From Bradyrhizobium sp. 149 (GTDB taxonomy: Bacteria > Pseudomonadota > Alphaproteobacteria > Rhizobiales > Xanthobacteraceae): a stretch of 64,000 nucleotides of DNA. This document shows positions 17,135-24,192 of the stretch, one piece after another. Both the position numbers and the translations under genes were made by a program. The notes under the pieces were generated by a model. That model saw nothing but the letters and a program-made list of their open reading frames with translations. It was not told where the DNA came from and searched no databases. The first letter of the stretch is position 1, and each line of letters opens with the position of its first letter. The stretch spans positions 1,612,001 through 1,676,000 of the forward strand of contig NZ_JADPKK010000022.1 of the NCBI RefSeq assembly GCF_023073915.1, read 5' to 3'.

Positions 17135-18237
17135 CAGTTGCTCCTGTCTTGAGAGGCTGTCCTGACGTGAGCGTCCTCCTGCAGGAGGTGTGCGCCCAGA
17201 GAGACAACCCGATCACCGGAGCTCAGACCGGAGATAACGGCATTTTCGCTGGTCACACGCACAAGCTTGATGGTCTGAAAGCGGACCGTCGAGGTGCCGC
17301 CGTCGAACACCCAAACGCCGGTCTTTCTGCCGTCGTCGAGCACGGCTCCCAGCGGCACCTGAACTTCCGGCTGGCTCCCATGGCTTGCAAGCCGAATGGT
17401 GATCGTCGCGCCAAGCGGTGCCGCCGCGGCCTCACCGCCGAGCACGTAGCGGGCCTCATAGGTGCGGGTCTGAGGATCGGCGGAATCCGACAACTGCCGC
17501 AGATGCGCAGTAAAGCGCCCATCGCTCCCATACAGGCTCGCCTCAGCGAGCGACCCGATCGCCGGCCGGATCGTTTCGGGAAGCGCCACCACAGCTTCGC
17601 GAGGACCGGACTGTGCCAGCCGAACGACCGCTTGGCCGGCGGAGACAACTTGTCCCGGCTCGCCCAGCGTCTGGGTGACCGTTCCGTCCGCGTCGGCCAC
17701 CAGGACGGAATAGGTCGCCTGGTTCTCGGCAACCCCGGCGTCCGCTTCCGCCGCGGCAAGCTGCGCTTTGGCTGTATCCGAGGCGGCCTTTGCCTGCTCG
17801 TAGCGCTGTTTGGAAGTCCATCCGTCGCTGACCAGATTGGCGTATCGCCGCTCATCGGCGTCGGTCTGAACGACAGCTGCACGCGCAGCGGCGACGGCAT
17901 TGCGCTTCGCTGCGAGCGCCAGGCGGAGGTCGGTTTCGTCGATCCGCATCAGCGGCTGCCCGGATTTGACCTGCTCACCGACACTGACGAGCCGCTCGAC
18001 GATCTTACCGGCGACGCGAAAACCGAGATTGCTTTCCACCCTCGCGCCGATGGTGCCGGTGAAGCCGCGGTCGGATCCGCTGACCGGCGCGGCCATCACG
18101 AGACGGACCATTGGGGGCTCTTGCCTGGGGTCACCGACCGCGGAGGCCTCCCGGGGCGGGATCCCGAGGGCAACGAAGGTCGCCACCCCGGCCGAGATCA
18201 AAATACCAGCCAAAACCGCAAAGCCCCGCATCCTCAT
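17134..18237 (-). CDS. RND efflux periplasmic adaptor (membrane fusion protein)
   Basis: A 367-residue adaptor linking the permease to an outer-membrane channel. Residues 4-25 form a membrane anchor without a lipobox Cys. The first lipoyl half-motif is VAGKIVERLVSVGEQVKSGQPLMR around residue 75. A helical hairpin rich in Ala, Lys and Glu spans about 105-165, the second lipoyl half follows (VADADGTVTQTLGEPGQVVSAGQ), and a beta-barrel and membrane-proximal domain finish the protein. It is first in the efflux operon and is transcribed away from the TetR gene across a 235-base region with duplicated inverted operators. Confidence 0.94.
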   Translation of the reverse strand: MRMRGFAVLAGILISAGVATFVALGIPPREASAVGDPRQEPPMVRLVMAAPVSGSDRGFTGTIGARVESNLGFRVAGKIVERLVSVGEQVKSGQPLMRIDETDLRLALAAKRNAVAAARAAVVQTDADERRYANLVSDGWTSKQRYEQAKAASDTAKAQLAAAEADAGVAENQATYSVLVADADGTVTQTLGEPGQVVSAGQAVVRLAQSGPREAVVALPETIRPAIGSLAEASLYGSDGRFTAHLRQLSDSADPQTRTYEARYVLGGEAAAAPLGATITIRLASHGSQPEVQVPLGAVLDDGRKTGVWVFDGGTSTVRFQTIKLVRVTSENAVISGLSSGDRVVSLGAHLLQEDAHVRTASQDRSN

Positions 18238-18250
18238 GTCAATCTCCCAA

Positions 18251-18302
18251 TTTTAGATTTCGTCCGAACTCTGTATTCCGTTTAGCTTTCGAACGCAATC
18301 TA
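18251..18302. promoter_or_regulatory. TetR-type operator pair, efflux side
   Basis: Two elements lie just upstream of the adaptor gene. The first reads TTAGATTTC-GTC-CGAACTCT. The second is the imperfect palindrome TTTAGCTTTCGAACGC followed by AATCTAAA, with TTTAG/CTAAA ends and a central CGAA. Both reappear in inverted orientation on the regulator side of the same intergenic region. Binding by the adjacent TetR protein is inference. Confidence 0.6.
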
Positions 18303-18405
18303 AAAAAGAAGGGAGGCGGCGAAAACGTGATTTGGGCCCCTCACAAGGGTTTAGGGCGGCGGGCAGAAGCGCTCCCACCCTAGAGAACTGGCTTTGGGCC
18401 TCTTG

Positions 18406-18457
18406 ATAGATTGCGTTCGGCCTCTATTTGTCGTAATAGAGTTCGAGTGAAATCTAA
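18406..18457. promoter_or_regulatory. TetR-type operator pair, regulator side
   Basis: TAGATTGCGTTCG is the exact reverse complement of CGAACGCAATCTA on the efflux side. TAGAGTTCGAGTGAAATCTAA is the near-exact reverse complement of the TTAGATTTC-N3-CGAACTCT element. The mirror arrangement around the centre of the intergenic region suits autoregulation together with repression of the pump. Confidence 0.55.
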
Positions 18458-18472
18458 TTTGGGAGACTGCCG

Positions 18473-19051
18473 ATGCGCGTAAGTCGCGTTCAGGCCGCGG
18501 AGAACCGCCAAACCGTGATCAATGTGGCAAGTCGCCTCTTCAGGGAGCGCGGCTTCGATGGCATCGGGCTCAAGGATCTGATGGAGGGAGCAGGGCTAAC
18601 CCAAGGCGCCTTCTACAAGCAATTCGCGTCAAAAGAGGATTTGGCTGTCGCGGCGTCCAAGCGAGCATTGGAGAGCGCGTCGGGCCGATGGTCGGACGCG
18701 GCCGCTCAGAATCCCGATGATCCGCTTGGCACGGTGATCGCGTTTTACCTCAGTGACGACCATCGCGGAGAAAAGATGGACGGCTGCCCGATTGTGGCAC
18801 TCGGCGCAGACGCCGCCCGACAGGGCCCCGGCGTGAAGGCGGAATTCGAAGCGGGAATCAAAGCGCATCTTGACGTGCTCGGCCGGTTCGTCGCCGGGAC
18901 CGGCGACGAGGCCTCCCGCGGCAAGGCCATGGCCATTCTCGCGACGATGGTCGGCGCGGTGACGCTGTCGCGCGTCGTCAACGACCCTGATCTGGCGCAG
19001 GCGCTTTTGGATGCCGCGGCCGAACAGGTTCGCGACACCGCTGCCGCTTGA
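18473..19051 (+). CDS. TetR-family transcriptional regulator of the efflux pump
   Basis: A 192-residue TetR protein. The N-terminal helix-turn-helix covers residues ~8-55 (ASRLFRERGFDGIGLKDLM, then GLTQGAFYKQFASKEDL, the usual recognition helix). The C-terminal helical ligand domain contains Cys-Pro-Ile-Val (DGCPIVALGADAARQG), a pattern common in the AcrR-like TetR group with the C-terminal domain PF16925. It starts behind GGGAG. It is divergent from the RND operon, followed 31 bases later by a hydrolase gene, and most likely represses both itself and the pump. Confidence 0.92.
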   Translation: MRVSRVQAAENRQTVINVASRLFRERGFDGIGLKDLMEGAGLTQGAFYKQFASKEDLAVAASKRALESASGRWSDAAAQNPDDPLGTVIAFYLSDDHRGEKMDGCPIVALGADAARQGPGVKAEFEAGIKAHLDVLGRFVAGTGDEASRGKAMAILATMVGAVTLSRVVNDPDLAQALLDAAAEQVRDTAAA

Positions 19052-19082
19052 AAGCGCGCCCCCTCGAACACGGAGAGATCGA

Positions 19083-19958
19083 ATGCTCAGCCTGACCGAC
19101 GCCAAACCAAGTCTGCTGAAGATATCGGATAAGCTGAGCGTACGATTTCAAAAGACCGGCAGCGGGCCTCCGCTGCTGCTCATACATACGATCCGGACGC
19201 AGCTCGAATATTTCCGCGCTCTTGCGCCCCTCCTCGCCCGATCGCACACGGTGTACGCCATTGACCTTCCGGGCCACGGCCACTCGCCAATCGACCCAAG
19301 CGCGAGCTTCGACGAACGCTACTTCAGGCAGGCCGTCATCCGCTTCATCGAGGAGCTCAATCTCTCGGACCTCACGATCGTCGGCGAGTCGATCGGCGGC
19401 GCATTGGCGCTCACAGTGGCGGCGTCGCTCCCACAGACCGCGAAGCGGGTCTACGCGATCAATCCCTACGACTACGAGACCCGCTATGGAGATGGTATTC
19501 GACGCGGCAATTGGTTTGCCAATCTCATCATCGGAAGCTTGCAGATCCCGGTACTCGGCGCGATCAATGCATCGCTCGAAAACAAGACCATTCTCGGCAA
19601 GATCATGGGTGGCGGATATCACGATCCGCGCAAGCTGCCGGCGGATTTGCTTGCCGAGTTCGACGAAGTTGCCCACCGCCCGGGATACAAGCGGGTCGCA
19701 CGCAAGGTGCTGGCAGGTTGGCGCTCATGGAGCAAGGCTCGCGACTATTATCGGCAGATCTCGGCACCGGTGACGCTCATTTACGGCGACAGCGATTGGT
19801 CTCGGCCAAGTGAGCGCGAACGTACAAGCTCGCTGATTCCTGCCGCGCAGAACGTGACACTCAAGAACACTGGTCACTTCTCGGCAGTCGAGAATCCGTC
19901 GGAGCTGGCTCGCATTATATTGCCGGCGGATCCGGCCAAGGCGACTGTCGCGATTTAA
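19083..19958 (+). CDS. Alpha/beta-hydrolase
   Basis: A 291-residue hydrolase with the full triad layout: nucleophile elbow GESIGGALAL near residue 104, Asp in LIYGDSDW near 236 and His in NTGHFSAVE near 265. The oxyanion strand, usually H-G-G/F, is HTIRTQ here, an unusual form. The open frame starts inside the TetR gene, but the ATG with GGAGAG ahead of it gives a normal length. It follows the TetR gene closely and may be co-transcribed with it. An ester, lactone or C-C bond hydrolase is possible. Its link to the iron alcohol dehydrogenase downstream suggests a catabolic role rather than a transport role. Confidence 0.87.
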   Translation: MLSLTDAKPSLLKISDKLSVRFQKTGSGPPLLLIHTIRTQLEYFRALAPLLARSHTVYAIDLPGHGHSPIDPSASFDERYFRQAVIRFIEELNLSDLTIVGESIGGALALTVAASLPQTAKRVYAINPYDYETRYGDGIRRGNWFANLIIGSLQIPVLGAINASLENKTILGKIMGGGYHDPRKLPADLLAEFDEVAHRPGYKRVARKVLAGWRSWSKARDYYRQISAPVTLIYGDSDWSRPSERERTSSLIPAAQNVTLKNTGHFSAVENPSELARIILPADPAKATVAI

Positions 19959-20029
19959 GTTTCAGCATTCCAAGGAGCACCAACGTGCCGAGATGCTGAG
20001 CCGAACCTGCATGATGATCACCATATAAC

Positions 20030-20044
20030 GCCCGATAATCGGGC
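20030..20044. promoter_or_regulatory. Short palindrome between hydrolase and dehydrogenase genes
   Basis: GCCCGATAATCGGGC is a perfect inverted repeat lying 18 bases before the start of the iron alcohol dehydrogenase gene and just ahead of its GGGAGG ribosome site. It could be a small terminator hairpin for the upstream gene or an operator; there is no T run after it. Confidence 0.35.
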
Positions 20045-20062
20045 TTCTCGTGGGAGGAAGAA

Positions 20063-21223
20063 ATGCGCAACGCTGGTGTACATAACTTTCCGGCAATTGA
20101 TCGTGTTATCTATGGCAAAGCCGCCTCGGAAGCTGTCCGGGAAGAAGCGGAGCGACTTAACGCAAAGCGCGTCTTCCTGATCGCCAGTCGAACCCTAAAC
20201 TCGAAGACCGACGAGATCGAGAAGATCAGGCATTCCCTTGCCGACAAGCATGCAGCGACCTTCGATGGAATTGCACAGCATACGACGCGCAAGCAGGCGG
20301 CCGAGGTTGCCCTTCATGCAAAAGAGGCGCGAGCCGATCTCGTCGTGGCTGTCGGCGGAGGTTCCGCGGTCGATCTCGCCAAGATCGTCATCATGGCGAT
20401 GGAGCACGACATTCGCGATGAAGCGGGCTTCGATCCCTTTCCGATGGGGCCGGGCGTGAGTCATTCTCCCTTCCGCTCGCCGAAAGTTCGGCAGATCGCC
20501 GTGCCGTCGACGCTGAATGGCGGCGAATACAATGCCGCAGCACTCGTCACCGACGAGCGCCAGAAGCTGAAGCAGATTTTCTTTCACCCCCAAATGATGC
20601 CGGTGGCGATCATTCTAGACCCGGCCCTCACGCTTCATACGCCAACAAAGCTGTGGATGGGATCGGGCACACGCTCGATGGATCACGGCATCGAAGCATT
20701 GTGCTCGCCGGCCGGCACTCCCTTGGCCGACGAAGTCGTTCTGGCCGGCATCCGCACGTTGCGGGAGGGAATGCTCCAGACTTTGCAACAACCTGGCGAT
20801 CTCGAGGCGCGCAGATTGTCACAGTATGGCTCATGGCTCGCGTCGTTTGGGTTGCAGGCCCGCGTCCCCATGGGCGCAAGTCACGGCATCGGCCATGTGC
20901 TTGGCGGGACGTTCGACGTCCCTCACTACTATTGCACGCCTGTCATCATGCCGAGCCTTCTTCGCTACAACAAGCCGTTCACCGAAGATGCCCAGAAGCG
21001 TTTGGCGCTGGCCCTTGGCGAGCCGGGTATGGAAGCCGCTGCCGCCTTTGCCGCGTTCACCACGCGACTCGGATTACCTGGCCGCCTTGCCGATGTCGGT
21101 ATCGGCGAAGACAAGTTTGATCAGATCAGCAAGATTGCGATCAATCATCGCTTCGTCCAGGCCAATCCGCGGCCTTTCAAAAGCGAGGCTGACATCGTCG
21201 ATCTGCTGCGAATGGCCGCTTAG
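20063..21223 (+). CDS. Iron-containing alcohol dehydrogenase, maleylacetate reductase-like
   Basis: A 386-residue group III alcohol dehydrogenase. The NAD-binding motif is VGGGSAVDLAK near residue 97, the helix cap is PSTLNGGEYN near 155, and the metal region contains TRSMDHGIEALCSP near 215 and ASHGIGHVLGGTFDVPHYYCTP near 275, with several His residues for Fe/Zn. Maleylacetate reductases of aromatic pathways share this layout, while simple alcohol dehydrogenases have a longer C-terminal domain, so a reductase on a ring-fission product is the better guess. It starts at ATG after a strong GGGAGG, about 100 bases after the hydrolase gene. Confidence 0.87.
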   Translation: MRNAGVHNFPAIDRVIYGKAASEAVREEAERLNAKRVFLIASRTLNSKTDEIEKIRHSLADKHAATFDGIAQHTTRKQAAEVALHAKEARADLVVAVGGGSAVDLAKIVIMAMEHDIRDEAGFDPFPMGPGVSHSPFRSPKVRQIAVPSTLNGGEYNAAALVTDERQKLKQIFFHPQMMPVAIILDPALTLHTPTKLWMGSGTRSMDHGIEALCSPAGTPLADEVVLAGIRTLREGMLQTLQQPGDLEARRLSQYGSWLASFGLQARVPMGASHGIGHVLGGTFDVPHYYCTPVIMPSLLRYNKPFTEDAQKRLALALGEPGMEAAAAFAAFTTRLGLPGRLADVGIGEDKFDQISKIAINHRFVQANPRPFKSEADIVDLLRMAA

Positions 21224-21321
21224 CCGAATTCGAATGATAGCGATACTTATCACCCAAGCCGCGTGACCATATCCGCAAGCGGACGCACAAAATCGTAGTT
21301 CGGCGTGCAAAATCGCGGTCT

Positions 21322-21398
21322 TGGTAGCGGGAGAGGGACTCGAACCCCCGACCCCAGGATTATGATTCCCGTGCTCTAACCAGCTGAGCTACCCCGCC
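21322..21398 (-). tRNA. tRNA-Met (CAT anticodon), probably elongator
   Basis: A 77-nt cloverleaf with encoded CCA. The 5' acceptor strand GGCGGGG pairs with TCCCGCT, the D arm is GCTC...GAGC, the anticodon stem is CGGGA/TCCTG around the loop ATCATAA with anticodon CAT, and the T arm is GGGGG-TTCGAGT-CCCTC. The first pair (G1-T72) and the loop resemble elongator tRNA-Met. A tRNA-Ile with lysidine-modified CAT cannot be fully excluded from sequence alone. Confidence 0.93.
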
Positions 21399-21490
21399 AC
21401 AGGGTCGCGAGGGCCCGACAAGGCCGATCTCGCGAACGCGCGGCATATAAGGAAGGGGGCGGCGGGCTGTCAAGCAAAGTGCTCCGCCTT

Positions 21491-21578
21491 CGTTGTGGCC
21501 GGGCTTGTCCCGGCCATCCACGCCTTGCTCCGGTACCCTAGAGACGTGGATGCCCGGGACAAGCCCGGGCATGACGAC
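21491..21578. repeat. Palindromic intergenic repeat, copy 1
   Basis: Two hairpins in tandem: TGGCCGGGcttgtCCCGGCCA and TGCCCGGGacaagCCCGGGCA. Each is joined to a CCACG/CGTGG arm so that the whole unit can fold into one long structure. A second copy with the two hairpins in swapped order lies at 35265-35354. This type of repeat is frequent between genes in Bradyrhizobium. Confidence 0.7.
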
Positions 21579-21600
21579 AATCTGGGATTCGGAACGGCGC

Positions 21601-21957
21601 CTATTTCGGCCTTACCGTCGGGTCGCCGCCGGGGCTGCCGGGGGGCGGAATCACCGGGGTGTTGACGCCGGTGTCGGGGGCCGGCGCGTGCATCTCAGGA
21701 TCGACGCCGGAGGGCGGGCAGAGCACGCCGTCCGATTTGGCGAGCTTGTCGCCGAGCGGTTCCCGGGACTGGCCGGTGGTGGTGCCGTCGGCCTGGCGGT
21801 TCGGGCGATCCTGCGGCGTGCAACTGGTGGCGTGCTGCGGGGATGGCGGCGCGGTCGCTTGCGGCGGCGTCGCCGGGGCGGGCGGGGCCTGCGCGATCGC
21901 GCTGCCGGAGGCGGCGATCAGGAGGCTGGCCAGAATGATGTTTGATGTCGTGCGCAT
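21601..21957 (-). CDS. Secreted proline-rich hypothetical protein
   Basis: A 118-residue protein with a clean signal peptide (RTTSNIILASLLIAASGSAIA, cleavage after AIA-Q). The mature part is rich in Pro, Ala, Thr and Gly and shows no known domain. Two Cys residues (SCTPQ and LCPPS) could form a disulfide in the periplasm. It ends next to the palindromic repeat and is preceded by the methyltransferase unit in the same direction. Function is unknown. Confidence 0.7.
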   Translation of the reverse strand: MRTTSNIILASLLIAASGSAIAQAPPAPATPPQATAPPSPQHATSCTPQDRPNRQADGTTTGQSREPLGDKLAKSDGVLCPPSGVDPEMHAPAPDTGVNTPVIPPPGSPGGDPTVRPK

Positions 21958-22003
21958 GGGAGGGAAACGCGCGGGGCGTGCGCACTGTTCCCACCCCCGA
22001 ACA

Positions 22004-22642
22004 TTACGATTTGAGATAGCGGATCAGCGAAAAGTGCCCCATCGGCGGCATCGGGCGGCGCTCCGCCAGCGTGACGCCGCCGTGTTTTGCGGCCCAGTCG
22101 ACGAGGCGGGCCCACGGGAATTCCGGGCGCCAGCCGAGGCGGCGGGCCAGGGGCGCAAACGCAAGCTCGGAGAGTTTGCGAAAACCCGTTTCCGCGCCGA
22201 TGTGGTTGACGAGGATCAGCTCGCCGCCGGGCTTCAGGACGCGCACGAACTCGTCGAGTGTGCCCTCGGGATCGGGCACAGCGGTGATGACATATTGCGC
22301 GACCACCGCATCGAAGAAGTTTTCGGGGAAGGCGAGGTTTTTCGCGTCCATCACCGAGAGCACCTCGACATTGCTCAAGCGCAGCGCACGCACGCGCGAT
22401 TGCGCCTTGCGCAGCATCGGCTCGGAAATGTCCACGCCGCAGATCTTGGTCGTGCGCGCATAGTCCGAGAGCGAAAGCCCGGTGCCGACGCCGACGTCGA
22501 GGATGCGGCCGCCGATCCGGTCGGCCTCGATGATGGTCGACTGGCGGCCGGCGTCAAACACCTTGCCGAACACGAGATCATAGACCGGCGCCCAGCGGCC
22601 ATAGGCCTTCTCGACCCCGGCCCGCGAGATGTCTGCTGCCAT
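22004..22642 (-). CDS. Class I SAM-dependent methyltransferase (PmtA/UbiE-like)
   Basis: A 212-residue methyltransferase. The N terminus YGRWAPVYDLVFGKVFDAGRQ matches the family that includes Rhodobacter-type phosphatidylethanolamine N-methyltransferase. SAM-binding motif I is ILDVGVGTGLSL near residue 47, the acidic residue ending strand 2 is in CGVDISEPML, and a post-I motif follows. The segment VRVLKPGGELILVNH is motif III. The frame is open far upstream into mnmA, but the start used here lies 20 bases after the mnmA stop. Phospholipid methylation is a good guess; quinone methylation is an alternative. Confidence 0.82.
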   Translation of the reverse strand: MAADISRAGVEKAYGRWAPVYDLVFGKVFDAGRQSTIIEADRIGGRILDVGVGTGLSLSDYARTTKICGVDISEPMLRKAQSRVRALRLSNVEVLSVMDAKNLAFPENFFDAVVAQYVITAVPDPEGTLDEFVRVLKPGGELILVNHIGAETGFRKLSELAFAPLARRLGWRPEFPWARLVDWAAKHGGVTLAERRPMPPMGHFSLIRYLKS

Positions 22643-22662
22643 GCCCCTGCCCCGTATATTTT

Positions 22663-23844
22663 TTAGCCGCGGACCGCTTCTGCGAGCGGCCTCGCCGTGC
22701 TGCTTGCGGCCTTCGCGGCGGCGCTTTGAATGAAGCCACCGCCGAGCACGCGGGCCTGGCCGGACGGCGCGTCGTAGAACACGCAGGCTTGTCCCGGAGA
22801 GACACCCTCTTCGCCGGCGACGAGCTCGACCTCGTAATGGCCGTTCGCGCCGCGCAGCCACGCGTGCTGGGGGCTGCGGGTCGAGCGCACGCGCACGAAC
22901 ATCTCGAGGCCGGCGCCGATGGCGCGGTCGATGTCGCCGTCGCCGATCCAGTTGACGTCGCGCAGCACGATGCGGTGCATCTTCAACGCCTCGCGCGGGC
23001 CGACGACGACGCGGCGATTGGCGGCCTCCAGCCGCACCACGAACAGCGGCGCGGCGGCTGCGATGCCGAGGCCGCGGCGCTGACCGATGGTGAAATTGGC
23101 GATGCCGTTGTGCCGGCCAAGCACGCGGCCGTGGAGATCGACGATCTCGCCGGGGTCCATCGCGTTCGGCCGCAGGCGGGTGATGATGTCGGTGTAGCGC
23201 CCCGTGGGCACGAAGCAGATGTCCTGGCTGTCGTGCTTGTCGGCCACCGCGAGACCGAAGCGCCGCGCCAGCTCGCGCGTCTCGGGCTTGGTCATGTCGC
23301 CGAGCGGAAAGCGCAGGAAGTCGAGCTGCTCGCGCGTGGTCGCGAACAGGAAATAGCTCTGGTCGCGATCGCTGTCGGCCGCGCACACCAGCGCGCGCGA
23401 GCCATCATTGAGGCGGCGCGAGGCGACGTAATGGCCGGTGGCGAGCGCGGTCGCACCGAGCTCGCGCGCGGTCTTCAGCAGGTCGCGGAACTTGACCGAG
23501 CGGTTGCACTCGATGCACGGCACCGGCGTCTCGCCGAGCGCGTAGCTGTCGGCGAAATTGTCGATGACGGACTCGCGAAAACGGTCCTCGTAGTCGAGCA
23601 CGTAATGGGGAATGCCAAGCTTCGCCGCGACGTCGCGGGCGTCGTGGATGTCCTGGCCGGCGCAGCAGGCGCCCTTGCGATGGGTCGCGGCGCCGTGGTC
23701 GTAGAGCTGTAGCGTAATGCCGACGACGTCGTAGCCTTCCGCCTTGAGCAGCGCAGCCGTCGTCGATGAATCGACGCCGCCCGACATGGCAACGACGACC
23801 CTGGTATCCTCAGGACGGCCTTCGAGATCCAGACTGTTGAGCAT
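22663..23844 (-). CDS. mnmA: tRNA-specific 2-thiouridylase MnmA
   Basis: A 393-residue enzyme that thiolates U34 of Lys, Glu and Gln tRNAs in the cytoplasm. The PP-loop SGGVDSS is near residue 20, the first catalytic Cys is in PCIECNR near 115, and the second is in SQDICFVPTGRY near 212. The C-terminal beta-barrel includes ANFTIGQRRGLGI and the GQACVFYD segment near the end. The frame is open 55 codons upstream, but the ATG at the start of LNSLDLEGRPEDTRVVVAMS fits the family. It precedes the methyltransferase gene by 20 bases. The tail after VLGGGFI is slightly long. Confidence 0.95.
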   Translation of the reverse strand: MLNSLDLEGRPEDTRVVVAMSGGVDSSTTAALLKAEGYDVVGITLQLYDHGAATHRKGACCAGQDIHDARDVAAKLGIPHYVLDYEDRFRESVIDNFADSYALGETPVPCIECNRSVKFRDLLKTARELGATALATGHYVASRRLNDGSRALVCAADSDRDQSYFLFATTREQLDFLRFPLGDMTKPETRELARRFGLAVADKHDSQDICFVPTGRYTDIITRLRPNAMDPGEIVDLHGRVLGRHNGIANFTIGQRRGLGIAAAAPLFVVRLEAANRRVVVGPREALKMHRIVLRDVNWIGDGDIDRAIGAGLEMFVRVRSTRSPQHAWLRGANGHYEVELVAGEEGVSPGQACVFYDAPSGQARVLGGGFIQSAAAKAASSTARPLAEAVRG

Positions 23845-24192
23845 GGGCCTTAAAGCATTGTGGCGGCGGCGTTGGGCGATCCGCTGGGTGCTTCCGGCGG
23901 GACACCGACGATCCCCGGGGGAACTGAGAGTTCCCGAAGGGCGCGGCCTGCCCGGTCGAAAGCGGCTGAGAGCTGTCTCTTTAATATAGGCGGCCTTCGG
24001 GTGAAGCAATCACGGGGGCGGCCAGGTTAGGGCAATTCTTGCCGGGGAGGCAGAAATGGCGGGGCTTCGAATTGCGTCGCGGAGGGAGCGCGAATTGACC
24101 AAGTAGCTGATTTTATTCGATAATATGAGAATGCGCGGGGCTGGCCCGCTCCTTGCTACCTCTTATGCCGAAGATGTTCCGAGGGGTCGCCT
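23845..24192. other. Divergent region mnmA / fliK
   Basis: About 350 bases with no supported gene. The mnmA leader contains a small hairpin (GGGAACT-gag-AGTTCCC at 23919-23935). The fliK side holds a sigma-54 promoter, listed separately. Confidence 0.5.
24142..24157 (+). promoter_or_regulatory. Sigma-54 promoter upstream of fliK-flgD
   Basis: TGGCCC-GCTCC-TTGCT matches the consensus TGGCAC-N5-TTGCW with one mismatch. The invariant GG and GC are exactly ten bases apart. Transcription would start near 24168, just before the fliK ribosome site. The FlbD activator encoded downstream makes sigma-54 control plausible. Confidence 0.7.
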
